Shown: positions 31,896 to 43,688 of the stretch, piece by piece
Position numbering within the stretch: the stretch's first letter is position 1
Layout of the letters: every line of letters starts with the position of its first letter
Assembly: GCF_003473485.1 (NCBI RefSeq)
Contig: NC_053047.1
Coordinates: 33,652,972 to 33,716,971, forward strand
Length of the DNA: 64,000 nt
Reading direction: 5' to 3'
DNA from: Medicago truncatula
Lineage: Eukaryota > Streptophyta > Magnoliopsida > Fabales > Fabaceae
Position numbers and translations under genes: made by a program
The notes under the pieces: generated by a model
Database searches by the model: none
What the model saw: only the letters and a program-made list of their open reading frames with translations
What the model was told of the DNA's origin: nothing

Positions 31896-32744
31896 AAGAC
31901 AATGTTATGGCACTACTTGGTAACATAGGCTGGAATGATTTTGTAGGAGAAATGTACTACACCTTTGAAACCTTTACACTTGAATTTATGAATACTATCA
32001 TCTGTTTTGTTCAGGTATAACATGTAGTTTAGTTTGGGTAACATAGAGTATAACATGTAACTTACTAAATTTTGTGACAAAATGGGTTTTGCAAGCGTGG
32101 GGCTCATTCATGTCTCTCATAACCAGGATACTATGCCTCAAAATTATGACCAACAGGAGTTTTGGTTACAAATAACTGGACGGGACCATTATGAATCTAA
32201 ATCTGTCAAGGCAAGTATGATACATAACTGTTTTCCGCTACATACATAGTTATGTCCTGCACCATTTTCGGTAGGGCGGAAACGGGAACGGTGAGGAGTG
32301 ATGAGCTATTCATTTTATGGGATATGGTTAACAAATATGTTGTAAACACTAGCTACTACCTTTAAAGCCATTTGGCATCTGTGGCGGCTCAACCCAAAGG
32401 TAATAATGGTGGGATTGATTAGTTTCATTGATTGGAAGATGGGAGCGAAAGTTGCAGCCGAAGAAAATGGCATTGACGAGGAACTATGCCATTGATCTTG
32501 ATTTTTGTAAGCAGATTCATGTGGTTAGGGATATGGATGGGAAGAGAACAAATTTTCAATTGAAGGAATATTCAATTTTGTTGCCAGATCCATTGAGAAC
32601 TGACACAACAAATCTAGCAAATTGGCTTTATCTTGATTTAGATCCACAGGTACCTCAAAAGCAGCCTGCGCAAGATGAAGGTATGGGTGATAACTAGAGA
32701 AACAACAACCTATAGGGGGAATGCAAGATGACGATGATTGACAT
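31891..32744 (+). repeat. Left arm of an ~850-bp palindrome (retrotransposon ORF1 remnant)
   Basis: Reverse complement of 32816-33667, with a 71-base spacer. On the plus strand it encodes decayed pieces of a retrotransposon protein: NIGWNDFVGE, then KMGFASVGLIHVS-type words, and an 89-codon frame (32428-32697) with NYAIDLDFCKQIHVV, RDMDGKRTNFQL and LPDPLRTDTTNLANWLYLDL. This resembles the ATHILA ORF1/plant retrotransposon ORF1 family (moderate confidence). Stops and frameshifts are present. Confidence 0.85.
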
Positions 32745-32815
32745 GGAAAGTTGGAGCTAAGGTTGGCAAGATGAATGAGGAGCTTTTACTCCAAAGACAA
32801 AGGCTTGTAGCAACG

Positions 32816-33880
32816 ATGTCAATCATTGTCATCTTGCATTCCCCCTATAGGTTGTTGTTTCTCCAGGTTATCACCCATACCTTCATCTTGCGCAGGCTGT
32901 TCTTGAGGTACATGTGGATCTAAATCAAGATAAAGTCAATTTGCTAGATTTGTTGTGTCAGTTCTCAATGGATCTGGCAACGAAATTCAATCTTCTTTCA
33001 ATTGAAAATTCATTCTCTTCCCATCTATATCCCTAACCACATGAATCTGTTTACAAAAATCAAGATCAATAGCATAGTTCCCCTCAATGCCATTTTGTTC
33101 AGCTGCAACTTTCGCTCCCATCTTCCAATCAATGAAACTAATCAATCCCCACCACTATCTTACCTTTGGGTTAAGCCGCCACAGATGTCAAATGGCTTAA
33201 AAGGTAGTAGCTAGTGTTTACAACACATTTGTTAACCATAGCCCAGAAAATGAATAGCTCATCACTCCTCACCGTTCCCATTTCCGCCCTACCAAAATTG
33301 GTGCAGGACATAACTCTATGTATGTAGCGGAAAACAGGGTTATGTATCATACCCGCCAGTTATTTGTAACTAAAACTCCTATTGGTCATAATTTTGAGGC
33401 CTAGTATTCTGGTCACGAGAGATATGAATGAGCCTTGCGCTTGCGAAACCCATTTTGTCACAGAATTCAGCAAGTGACATGTTATACTCTACGTTACCCA
33501 AACTAAATGAAACAGTGTGTTTCGGGTTTGTGACATTTTCTGTATCCTGAACAAAACAGATGGTACTCATAAATTCAAGTGTAAAGGTTTTGAAGGTTTA
33601 GTGTGTTTCTCCTACAAAATCATTCCAGCCTATGTTACCAAGTAGTGCCATAACATTGTCTTTTATACCTAATGCCTCTAAAGCACGTGAATTGGGATAC
33701 CTATTCAGTGAAATTCTTATGTTCAAAAGCTTGTTGTACCTCGTCTTTTCAGATGTGATGTTCAGAATAATTCTCATCTCATTAGGTTTACCCTTTTTCT
33801 TCTTGTCGTTGGAACTGCCAACAACATCAACAACCTTTCTCTTTTACAATTCGTAAAAAATCGGGTCACGATTTGAGGAG
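32816..33880 (-). pseudogene. ATHILA ORF1-like retrotransposon protein remnant (right arm and its 5' extension)
   Basis: The minus strand reads from about 33880: a lysine-rich start (VVDVVGSSNDKKKKGKPNEM), then LNRYPNSRALEALG, MALLGNIGWNDFVGE, a TAA, and TFTLEFMSTICFVQD followed by YNMSLAEFCDKMGFASARL. The last is the 'EY.M.L.EF...+GF' signature of plant retrotransposon ORF1 (gag-like) proteins. It then continues into LYLDLDPHV-like sequence at the palindrome centre. The part beyond 33667 is unique to this copy, so this is the parental orientation and the left arm is the derived partial copy. Several stops make it non-functional. Confidence 0.65.
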
Positions 33881-34370
33881 CGTATAAAGGAATTTTGAAT
33901 TTTAATGTGCAATCGTGACACGATTTTTGAGATCAGGGCACAATTTTTCAGTTACTGAAAGAGGGTGTGTAAAGGCCAAACATGTTTTGATTTAAAGGGT
34001 TCAAAATTTTGGAGATAAAAACGCATAAGCGTTAATAAATCTTACTCTTATTCAGTCTTTATATGTTGAAGAACTGGAGATCTGGTGGGAAGCCATCAAA
34101 ACTCATAGTCAGTCATCCAATTTATGTAATAAACCCTACTCTTGTATTATTGTTTATGTTTTAGCCATGAGTAGCTAATTCCTCAGTGATTAGGTCGTAG
34201 TTGATTGTATTCTAACCTTTTGATCAATATAAACTGTAAACTCTATTTTCTTATAATTGCAAATCTAGTTTATTCGATATAATTTGTGTTTAATGCTTTT
34301 ATGCTCTTATCAACTATAAATTGAACACAGAGATTATATGACTGCTAACACCAGCTTATTACTTAGATAT
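33881..34370. other. Flank of the ORF1 remnant, probably LTR or untranslated region
   Basis: Contains ATCGGGTCACGATTTGAGG and AATCGTGACACGATTTT, similar in style to the GTGCCACGAT words of the foldback element. No gene was seen. Confidence 0.35.
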
Positions 34371-34990
34371 AATATACTGTTCAACTAAACGGATAATCTA
34401 GGGATAGAAAATTGTTAAGTTGTGATATCTAAATAACGTTTATTCAAACCTTTGAGGATTACGGGTTCACCTAAGGTCTTAGGGAATTGTTAATTATCGT
34501 AAACTAGAGGAACAATTACACGGTTTAAGTTCAGATTAGCAATTAGCGAAGATCAAATGATTTGGAAGACCGGATCCTTTTCTCTTAAATTTCTTACAAC
34601 AAACCTTTATTTTTAGCTATTTATTTTAAATCGCAACCCAAACCAATTGCCTCACTACACCCTGCCCATTTAACCACATCCTTAACATACTGTTCAACTA
34701 AACGGATAATCTACGGATAGAAAATTGTTAAGTTGTGTGATATCTAAATTAACGTTTATTCAAACCTTTGAGGATTACGGGTTCACCTAAGGTTTTAGGG
34801 AATTGTTAATTATCGTAAACTAATTACACGGTATAGGTTTAGATTAGCAATTAGTGATGAACAAATGATTTGAAAGACCGGATCCTTTTCTCTTAAATTT
34901 CTTACAACAAACCTTTATTTTTAGCTATTTATTTTAAATCGCAACCCAAACCAATTGCCTAACTACACCCCGCCCATTTAACCACATCCT
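34371..34990. repeat. Tandem duplication of a ~313-bp unit
   Basis: Two head-to-tail copies beginning A(T/C)ATACTGTTCAACTAAACGG start at about 34371 and 34684. Each contains GAGGATTACGGGTTCACC, GACCGGATCCTTTTCTC and CGCAACCCAAACCAATTGCC. They differ by substitutions and short indels, including a seven-base difference after TAAACTA. No coding potential. Confidence 0.9.
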
Positions 34991-35075
34991 TAATATTGAT
35001 GAAATTGCTAAGTAGAAATTAAACTCTATAGATAATATTTAGAATTTTTAATTATTAAAATTGCACTTTATTTTA

Positions 35076-38000
35076 TCAGGGCCAAGTTTTCAAGATTAGA
35101 ATCCAACTTTCAAAGTGTTTAAGATGGCCCCGTGTATATGCTATGATAAACTCAAACAAAACAACCAAAACAGGCTCATAAGTCATAAGTAGTGATAATA
35201 GAAAGACTAACCTGTGTGTATTGCGATCCCAGTTGGCGACATCTTTCGTTTCCTCATGCATATTGAGCTACATAGCAATTAAAGTAATAAAATGGAGTCA
35301 TCATCTTGAATAAGATCAAAACAACTTGCCTTTAAAACATTCTATACACATTTATGCCTGCATATTGATGGTATCTAAATTCAAAAGGCTAAAAAGATGT
35401 TGAAATTTAATAGTTCTACCTGTTACATATCCAATAAGGTTTTATTCCTTTCTCTTCTATGCAATGTGGGCACATCCATTCCTTGTTCTCTCTCACCTCC
35501 TCCATTTCTGCATCAGAAAAATAAATATAATTTTTTAAGTAAATGTACACATTTTTTTTGTACACTTTGAATATAATGAAAAATAACCTTTTTTTATGAC
35601 ATTTTGATGTCAATATGCAGCTTACTTAACTTTGAATAGAAGTAACATCAAATAAACATGAAATCTAGGCTCTTAATACGATTTTAATTTTTTGTTATTG
35701 ATAATGCAATTTTGATCTGTTTACACTATTTAGGTGATTTTGGCCCAATTTGGATAAACAACTTAATCAAGCGCTTATACTGCACTTATCGTACACAACA
35801 CATGCTTATATGCCAGTTTTATAACAAAAAATAGATACAATTAAACTTTTTTCATATAACTAAGTTGTTTTCATAATCTTCATAATCTTCTAGATTATGA
35901 AAGTAAGCTTAAAACAGCTTGTGGAAGTAAACTTTAGTTCATGTACATGCCATAAGCTCTCCCAAACAGTCTGAGAAATGTTTATGTCGGTAGATAATAA
36001 ACTCAAACAAGTCAATCCTAACATGCCTTTATTTATTTGAGCATGTCTATTTCTTCTTACCTTCACCATAACGAACCTTGAGACAGGCTCGACAAAAGAC
36101 ACCATTGCTTGAGTGACACGCTGAACAATCAGTCTTTCCTGTTAGGAATATGCCGCGAATCTGTTAGATCAAAGAAAAACTGTGCAAAGAATGCAGTATA
36201 AAGCATCAAATCTTACCTAAACAAGGTTCATTCACATCACAATTCCCACATCTCTTGCAATCTTCTTCCCCACACAATTTCTTTTGCCTGCATTTATGTT
36301 TTTCATTGCAATGTAATCATTACTTATCCACATACATACATACACACACGACTGTAAAGAATGCTATACTCTTTTAACACATTAGTTAGGACTAGTTTGT
36401 TTTTTCAAAAGGTTAATTTAGTGGATTTAAAATGTATCACTTTGTAAAAATGTGTTGACTTCTTCGTAAATGAAACAATCGTAAAGAGTCTATTACAAGC
36501 ATTCCTTATATATGTCAATGCCGGATTTCAGAAAATAGCAGTTATGTTCAAATTTCGCAACGCAACAGTGCTATAGAAAAAGGGTACGAGGGCAAGAGAA
36601 TATGACCTGCAAAAGTGGCAGCATATCCCCAAAACTGGATTGTAGATACTGCCTCTACCCTTGCTATCGCAGCGCCGCGCAGAAGTCTCTGCTGAAAGAA
36701 AATGCTCTACATCCTTCGGGTTCAGTTCAATGAGAGGGGCATTCGCAGGCCTTTTCTCATCTTCCCATTTATCTGTAGTTACAATACAGCCCTTCTCCTC
36801 TTCTTCCCCATTTTCTGCAGTTACCTTTTCTGTAACGTAATTCAGTAAACCATCAGAACTCACAGAAAAACACAATGCTTCCCATGCTACAGCAAAAAAA
36901 GGTTAATAACATGACATTTTGAACCTCTAATCTATATCTAATCTACATATTCCTTCATTTTCACATATATCTTATTAATCTCTCCTTGAAAACTTTAACC
37001 AATGTGGAAAAATAGCATGGCATACTAAGAAACAGGTTTGGAGGCTTAAAATAGTTGTTTACTAATGTTTGATAGAGACTAAACTCTTAAGTCCTGTTTG
37101 GGTTGAGGTTTTGGAGGGCTAAGTTTATATTTTGATATTTTTAAAAAAATTAAAAGAACATCTAATGGTTTACTAAAGCGTAGACACAAACACGAACACG
37201 TCGACATCGATAAAATTTTGAAAAAATAACATACAAGTATCGGTGTCGGACACGACACGTGTCGGACATCGGGACATACCTTCAATCAGAAGTGTCCGTG
37301 CATCAGAGATCATGACTAAAGATCGATGAAGCACAGACACTCCTCCGATTAGGCGTGTCCCGGTGTCAAACACACATCGATGTCCAACACACCGACACAT
37401 ATGATTACACTAAATTATGTGATTTTATCAAATTATTAGAAGTGACGGCTTGTCAATGTCCGTGTTTGTATTTGTGCTTCATAGCTAATAGTAATTATCA
37501 TATAATCGTTCAATCACACCTAATTGATTTAAACAAACATTTTAGAAAAGTAAGTCTTTCCCTCCCTTCCCCAACTAAACCATCCAACCAAACATACCCT
37601 TAATATGCTAATCCAAAGACCGTGTAATATATATTTTTCAAAAACTAAAATAAAATGATTATTTTGCTACATTTTACAAAGTAATAAACAGAGACAAGAA
37701 AATTAGGGTTAAATTAAAACCTTGTTTTGGCGTAACAGCATAACTGAAACTACTTTTCAAACGGTTAGATCGTCGAGGCAGAAGCCCGTCAAGCGTTGCG
37801 GCTACAGTAACTGTGCCGGTGGAAACATCCTTGATTCGCTGAGATCGACGCACTGGAGTAAGACCATAAACCCTTTTAACAGGTGTACGTTGTTGTTTCT
37901 TAGTTGGAGTAGAAGCTTCTCGAAGATTTGAAACTTTATTCAAAATACCCAAAGATTCTAACCTAGCCTTCAATTCATTCATCAACATAATCATAATCAT

Positions 38001-38142
38001 TATTACATTTATATCGTTAATCAATAATTAATCATAATAATAATGAAGGGATTAGGGTTAATTGATTGATTACCTTGTTTTCTGACATACGAGCGTTTCT
38101 GAGAGATTCGTAATCGGATTTTGAAGTTTCTTTCATTTTCAT
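35076..38142 (-). CDS. CDCA7-like zinc finger (zf-4CXXC_R1) protein, eight exons
   Basis: Nuclear protein of the CDCA7/R1 family, whose animal members recruit the HELLS/DDM1-type remodeller to chromatin; the plant role is inferred from the family. Exons (minus): 38142-38074, 37967-37721, 36886-36607, 36287-36217, 36138-36061, 35507-35420, 35267-35212, 35140-35076. All junctions are GT-AG and in phase, giving 317 aa. The N-terminus is basic with PVKRVYGLTPVRRSQR and LPRRSNRLKS. The cysteine-rich domain (~194-295) has ICCHFCRQKK, CKRCGNCD, CSACHSSNG, FCRACLKVRYG, MCPHCIEEKG, WICNSSIC and RKRKMSPTGIAIH, a pattern matching zf-4CXXC_R1. The last 22 residues (AYTRGHLKHF and onward) deviate from the usual tail, so exon 8 is the least certain. 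Intron 2 (834 bp) carries nested MITEs. Confidence 0.88.
37087..37600. mobile_element. Nested MITEs in intron 2 of the CDCA7-like gene
   Basis: Outer element: TTAAGTCCTGTTTGGGTTG near 37087 faces CCAACCAAACATACCCTTAA near 37600, giving TIR-like ends with possible TTAA/TAA flanks in the PIF/Harbinger style. Inner element (~37177-37487): AAAGCGTAGACACAAACACG at one end and CGTGTTTGTATTTGTGCTTC at the other, with a central GTGTCGGACACGACACGTGT palindrome. No coding frame. Superfamily calls are tentative. Confidence 0.6.
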
Positions 38143-38236
38143 TTTCCCCTTTTTTTTTTTTGTGTGTGATGTGTTAGGTTTTCTTCTGAAGAACAAAATA
38201 AAGCAACACTCGGAGTGTGAAGAATGAATGAATGAG

Positions 38237-38247
38237 TGTAACGGCTA
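38237..38247 (+). promoter_or_regulatory. MSA-like (mitosis-specific activator) element
   Basis: TGTAACGGCTA matches the MYB3R-binding MSA consensus YCYAACGGYYA at 10 of 11 positions. It lies 95 bases upstream of the CDCA7-like start codon, in inverted orientation relative to the gene. MSA elements drive G2/M expression, which would suit a cell-division-associated chromatin factor. The function is inference. Confidence 0.45.
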
Positions 38248-38660
38248 TATTTTGCTACTATAACTATAGGTTTGAAGACACCACAATTACGAATTACACC
38301 CCTTCTTCTCCATTCAAATTCTATTCCTACTTTTAATTGAGGATTTTTTTGTTTTCTTTTTTTTGGGTCGGAATTGAGGATTATTTTATGATGTTTTTTA
38401 ATTTATTTAGACCGTTAATGTAAAAAATTTACACATGCATAAAGTGATGTGGTCACATTAATAATGAGAGTTTTTTCTTTTTACAAAATGAGCGAGTTTA
38501 ATTATTATACTATTTTTTTTTTGAAACATTACAATATAAAAACAGGTGATCGACGGATTCAACATGACCACACCCTGTCACACAAAAGATGTTGCAACAA
38601 TAATAATGCCTCGATTAAGAAGATTGATTTTTATCGGCAACCTGTCTCGAAGCAAGGGCC
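38248..38660. other. Upstream region of the CDCA7-like gene
   Basis: AT-rich promoter flank; then 38500-38660 leads into the LINE remnant. No other gene seen. Confidence 0.4.
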
Positions 38661-39300
38661 AAATTAAAATCGACACCTTCAACGGAACCTAAGGATGCCA
38701 AATAAGATTCTGAGCAGTATCCACCACATGATGATCTTGAGAAGTAAGGATTTCATAACCTGAACGCACTGAATAGCCCCCTATAAGGTCAGGCTGCCAT
38801 TGCCAAGTATCTGAAATATTAGGCTCCAAAAAGACGTTAGATAAAAAAATCCTACACTCCACTAACATCTCCTCCTCCACTGCCACGCTCCACCCCCAAC
38901 CTCCCAACCTAGTGAGCACATAGAGGCAACAGACGCCAACTTGTTCTCCGCTAAATTGAACAAACGGCTAAAGTGCCGACAAAGAAGAACATCTCCAACC
39001 CATTGATCCAGCCAAAAGAAAGTGGTCTCCCCGTCACCCACCTTCCACGACATCATCCCAGCAGACCAACCATCTCCCTCTTCACCTACCCCATCTCTAA
39101 TCTTCGCCACCTCATTCCACCAATAGAGAGACCCAAGTTCAAGAATGGCACCTTCCCCACTTTACAGTTCAAAATATTTGTTGCCTCAACCAACCAGGAG
39201 TCAGAGATATTTACACCAACCAGCATACTTTTATTAAAATTAACCTTCAGGCCAGACATAGCCTCAAACAGCAAAAGCACAGCACGCACAGCTCTGACAT
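38660..39300 (-). pseudogene. LINE (non-LTR) fragment: RT end and pre-zf-RVT region
   Basis: On the minus strand, AVLLLFEAMSGLKVNFNKS and VPFLNLGLSIGG (39289-39090) are the C-terminal part of a plant L1-type reverse transcriptase. An internal deletion joins this to DGETTFFWLDQWVGD (near 39030). Frame-shifted continuation gives LVECRIFLSNVFL, WQWQPDLIGGYSVRSGYEIL and NLIWHP, the linker and start of the zf-RVT domain. At least two frame breaks are present. Confidence 0.85.
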
Positions 39301-40521
39301 TAACCTATGTTATTTTACATATGCATCTAATCATGTGTTGTCATATCCATTAATGAATATGAAAATATTGTCATATTCATTATTTAATGTAGAAACATAT
39401 CGTTTGATGTATGTGTAAAATAATTGTATATTGACCGTGTATACTAATTAAACTTTATTTTAAATTTAATCGTTTAGCTTTTTTTAGTTTAATGAAAATA
39501 CATTGACATTGTAAAATAATTTTATGTCGTCCCATAAAAACTTATCATGTTGCCACGTAATCATATATTATAATAATTTTTAAAAATAAATGTCAATTTT
39601 TCAATCCTTACAAATGTCAATGCAAAATTAATTTACACATAAAGTATGTTCCATTTTCTCTTTTTTTTTTTCCATCTACAATTGTAAAATAAACATTAAT
39701 TTGATCTCTCATTCATATGTTTTTTAGAATTTTTAGTCACACTATGTATTTCTCATTCATGTATTTCATATAAATTTTCTTAAAACTCTGATTTTATTAT
39801 CGCTCTCGCTCTAAACTTTCACTCTCTTTCACCCACAAACAATCATGAATGTTCAATCAATCTAAATGAAAGATTAAGGAGTAAATCAAAACGTCTTAAA
39901 TCCTTACTCTATTGCATATTGGCAATGAATTTCTTCTTCTTCTTCTTTTTTTCAATGATGTTGAGTTTCTATTTTTTTCTTGATGTTTGGTGCAGCACGC
40001 CCATTCGCTAAATTTAAGTAAATATTTTAAGGTTAACTTAAATTCAATTTAAGTATATACACTTAAATTTACATGATCTATTTAAACTGAATTTAAGATT
40101 AAATTACAATAAAAGATAGTATTTTTTTTTATTCTCCAAATTTTGTTTCACTCTTTTCAACATAATTGACGCACTCAACAATTGAAGAAGAAAATGTTGA
40201 TGTGGTTAGCAATGGAGTAGAACTTGAAAACACACAATTAGTAGATTCTTGAGGTGTATTTACCACCGATGGAAAGTAATTTTTGGAGAATGAAAATGCA
40301 TTTTCTGGGTTTTGAAGGAGGAAGAACGATGTGGGTGAATTTTAAAAATGTCATTTTGAGGTGTAATCAGAAATACATTGGGTGTGACTAGAATTTTTTT
40401 TTTTCTTTTTGTGGTGTCCAGGGTTCGAACTCTAGATCTTGAAGATATTATGCATTGTCCTTACTAACTGAACTAACCTCATGGAGACAAAAGTATTTTA
40501 TTATTTAAAAAAGTTGATTTG
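39301..40521. other. Intergenic, nothing recognised
   Basis: AT-rich with poly-T runs (39660-39671, 40397-40412). No frame of note. Confidence 0.45.
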
Positions 40522-41906
40522 TGTAACACCCCAGATTTTGTTCCAAGACATTACGCCTAAATCATTTTCTTTTTCTGAAAAAAAAACACTACTATTTATT
40601 TATTTGATCAATAATAAATTCTTAGCAAAACCTATACAAAATGCTTGACATAATTTAATTAAACTCTTAAACTAATATCCTTCAAAAGTTTCTACTAAAG
40701 TTACAATTCAATCAAAAACCCAATTTTGTTCCCCGTACGCACTTCAAGCAAAAACTTCAAAGCATAGACCATCTCTTCTTTGGTACCTAAAATGTTAGTG
40801 TAAGGGTCAATTTCCTTATCAAAATTGGTTCATACTCAAAGCACCGGAACAATGTCATGAAATAGATAATATCAAAACTTATCAATCAAAAAGAATTAAG
40901 AAAATTACATTCAAGTCACATGCTTCAAAGTAAGGTTCACACACATCTTGTTTGCAATGAAATAGTTTTAAGTCAATCATCAATCATCAATCACATGTAT
41001 ACAACAAACTCAATGCAATTATGCATAAGATGCATGCTTTTATAACTATATGATCCGGATATAACCCACCACATAGGCACCACACAGAAATAATCCGCCA
41101 CACAGATGCATACATTAATGCATGATCATGAAAATGAAGACTAAATCCTGCCACAGTGGCACAACAATGCAATATGATATTATCCCGCCACTAAGGCACG
41201 ACCAAGAAATATATTATTAACCCGCCACAGGCAAACGTATAGTCAAATAAAATACCCGCCACTAAGGCAAACTCGTCATAGAACTCATATTTCTATATTT
41301 TCATTTATTTAGTTGTTTTTTCTTCTCAACATACAAGAATCTCTAACTCTAATTCATAACATCATCCTAATACTTAGTATGGACATATGGGGAAAAAGCC
41401 CTTACCATTGACGATTTTCTTCCTAGTCGAGCAACTCTATATCAAGGCACATCAATCTTTGCTCCGCTAAGTCTAAACTTGGCTTTTCGTTGGACAAAGC
41501 AAGGAAAAGATTATGCGGTGGATGATCCAAAGCCTCCCCAAATATACCGTGGGTGAATAGAACTCCAATTATAAGGCAGAATTTGGTTCAAAAGTGATGT
41601 CGGGAACTCCAAAAGTTTGGGCATGAACAGGAAATTTTAACCTACTGATTGTGTAGTTTGGGAATGAGCATGGTTGGTACCATGACCATGTGATAATTCC
41701 AAATAGAAAAAAGTGGTTTACGGCATTATCTCAAGATGAAGAAAGGAAGCACTAAATAAGGAGTATTATATATGTGTTTAGAGACATAGGAAAATTGAGA
41801 GATAGTGGTGTGTTGAGATATGTTGAGATATATCAAAGTGGAAGCAAAATGCAAAGTAATTAAACCTAATTAGGCAACTCACATGTGAAGGTAAGTAGCA
41901 GTTACA
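40522..41906 (-). repeat. Probable gypsy-type LTR (solo or remnant)
   Basis: The ends TGTAAC (40522-40527) and GTTACA (41901-41906) are inverted repeats, and CACCCCAGATTTTG after the first resembles the ends of gypsy LTRs. The middle (41060-41270) has spaced repeats of CCCGCCAC(T/A)(A)AGGCA, comparable in layout to the GCGGTGAGGGC repeats in the solo LTR at 60.6 kb. No clear target duplication was found, so the boundaries are tentative. Confidence 0.4.
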
Positions 41907-43688
41907 ACACATCCTACTTGTTTTTACTTAGTCAAAAATTGGCCGGATTACACCACTTCCTATTCAAGTAGCATACGTGTATTTTTTATCCCTCTACAAA
42001 TATATAAATGCTGGAAACCAATTAATTACTCAGGTTTCTCTCATAAACTAAATGCACGTATGTCCTAATAAATAGGTAGTAATGGAATGATTCAAATGAG
42101 TAAGTAAGTGATGCCTAAATTAAAAATAAAGAATAATAGAAATGCATGGAGAAATAATAGGAACTAACTTTGATTTCTACTCATAATCAGATATCCACTA
42201 CTAAGGTATCGTTTGGCCCGACTTTTTTTCAGCTTTTCTACGTTTTTAAGAAGAAGCTAGGCCAAACACAATATCAATAAAGTACCTTCGAAAAAAAATA
42301 ATTTTTTTAGAATGCATAGAATTGAATGGAATGAGCTTTAACCAAAAGTTGTTGAATGCTACTTCAAAAAACTATTTCTCCCCAATTTATTTCACAAGCA
42401 CCTCTCTTCAACTCCCGCCGGCAACCTTTTGTTTTATTTTTTCAATATGCTTTTTTCTTCCATTTTATTATTATTATTTTTTTTAACCGGTCCATTTAAT
42501 TTTTTAACGAGGTTCCATTTAAGTTTATTATCTATTTTTTTAAGGAATTTTATTATCTTTTTATCACTTATATATTAATTTCAATATCTTTTGATCATCA
42601 CAACCTCGCAAATATTTGTATTCACGCTGTCAATGAATGACACCGAATATTTTTATTCCCTTTCTTCAACCACGGAAATACACACACATTAGCGTTTAGA
42701 GTAATACTTTATGTTCCTCTTTCTGTTTTTTTTTTGTTATGCTAATGCGTATAATTTTTGTTAATGTTGTGTAATGCGTATAATTATTTTTATAAAATTT
42801 TGATTTTAATTAAAAGTACAAGTGTAATTGCCTAAAAAAATTATACTTATATATAATTTACACATTTGTATTGTAACAAACTATGCATATCTTTTTCTTA
42901 TTAAAAAAATTAAACATATCTTTACCACTTGTGTGAGCAGTTTGGGCAAAATCCATCTGATTGTCATCAAAGTCGGTATCCATCAACATAGCATACCTGG
43001 AAAATGATTTGAAATAGTTGAGATTAACCACCAAGTGCTGACCAGATGGGATTATCTATTATAACAACAGCAAATTATTCTCAATTACCTAAAACACAAT
43101 TCATTGGAGTCATGATCTCATGTAAAACTGTCGCAAGAAACTACAAAAAAAGAAACCAATCCTTTGAGGTCCAGAGAGAATTATTAATTTCAATTACGTC
43201 GGTTGTTGACTTTTTTTTGCGCTACAAAATGAGTATTTCGAAAAAAAAAATCAATATTCATGCTCCTCGATATTTAAATGCCGAAAAAGTTTTCTTTTTA
43301 AAAATTGCTTCTTCAATTAACTGTCGATGTTTTCATCGGTAGTTAACTGCAGCCGGTTTTATTTTTCCTCGACAGTTAACTGCAAAGGGGTATTTTGGTA
43401 TTTTACTGATATTTTTCAGCCCTATAACATGTGTGAACAACAATTTTCCTTGTGTTATTTGTCTATTGTTATTTTAACTTTTTTATTATTTAATAAAAGA
43501 AATTAACCCCCGGTCTTTTTTATGTTGTTTTATTGTTGGACCGTATTGATGCCCAATTTTCCAACATAATAAAAAAGATTTTCTTTTTTAGGGAAAATAT
43601 TGGTTATTTGAAAAAGAGATAGAGAAAATTTGTTTGAAAAAAAAAAAAAAGGTTGGGGCATGGAAATAAATTTAAATGTGGGGCATAT
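41907..43688. other. Intergenic, nothing firmly recognised
   Basis: AT-rich. AGTTAACTGC repeats around 43317-43386 form short direct and inverted pairs. A 98-codon frame (43046-43342) matches no family and is low complexity. Confidence 0.4.

Noticed and set aside
40522..41906. Calling a target duplication for this LTR
   Set aside because: Flanks ATTTG and ACACA do not match, so it is listed only as probable.
43046..43342. 98-codon frame
   Set aside because: Lysine/serine-rich, no recognisable motif, in AT-rich intergenic DNA.
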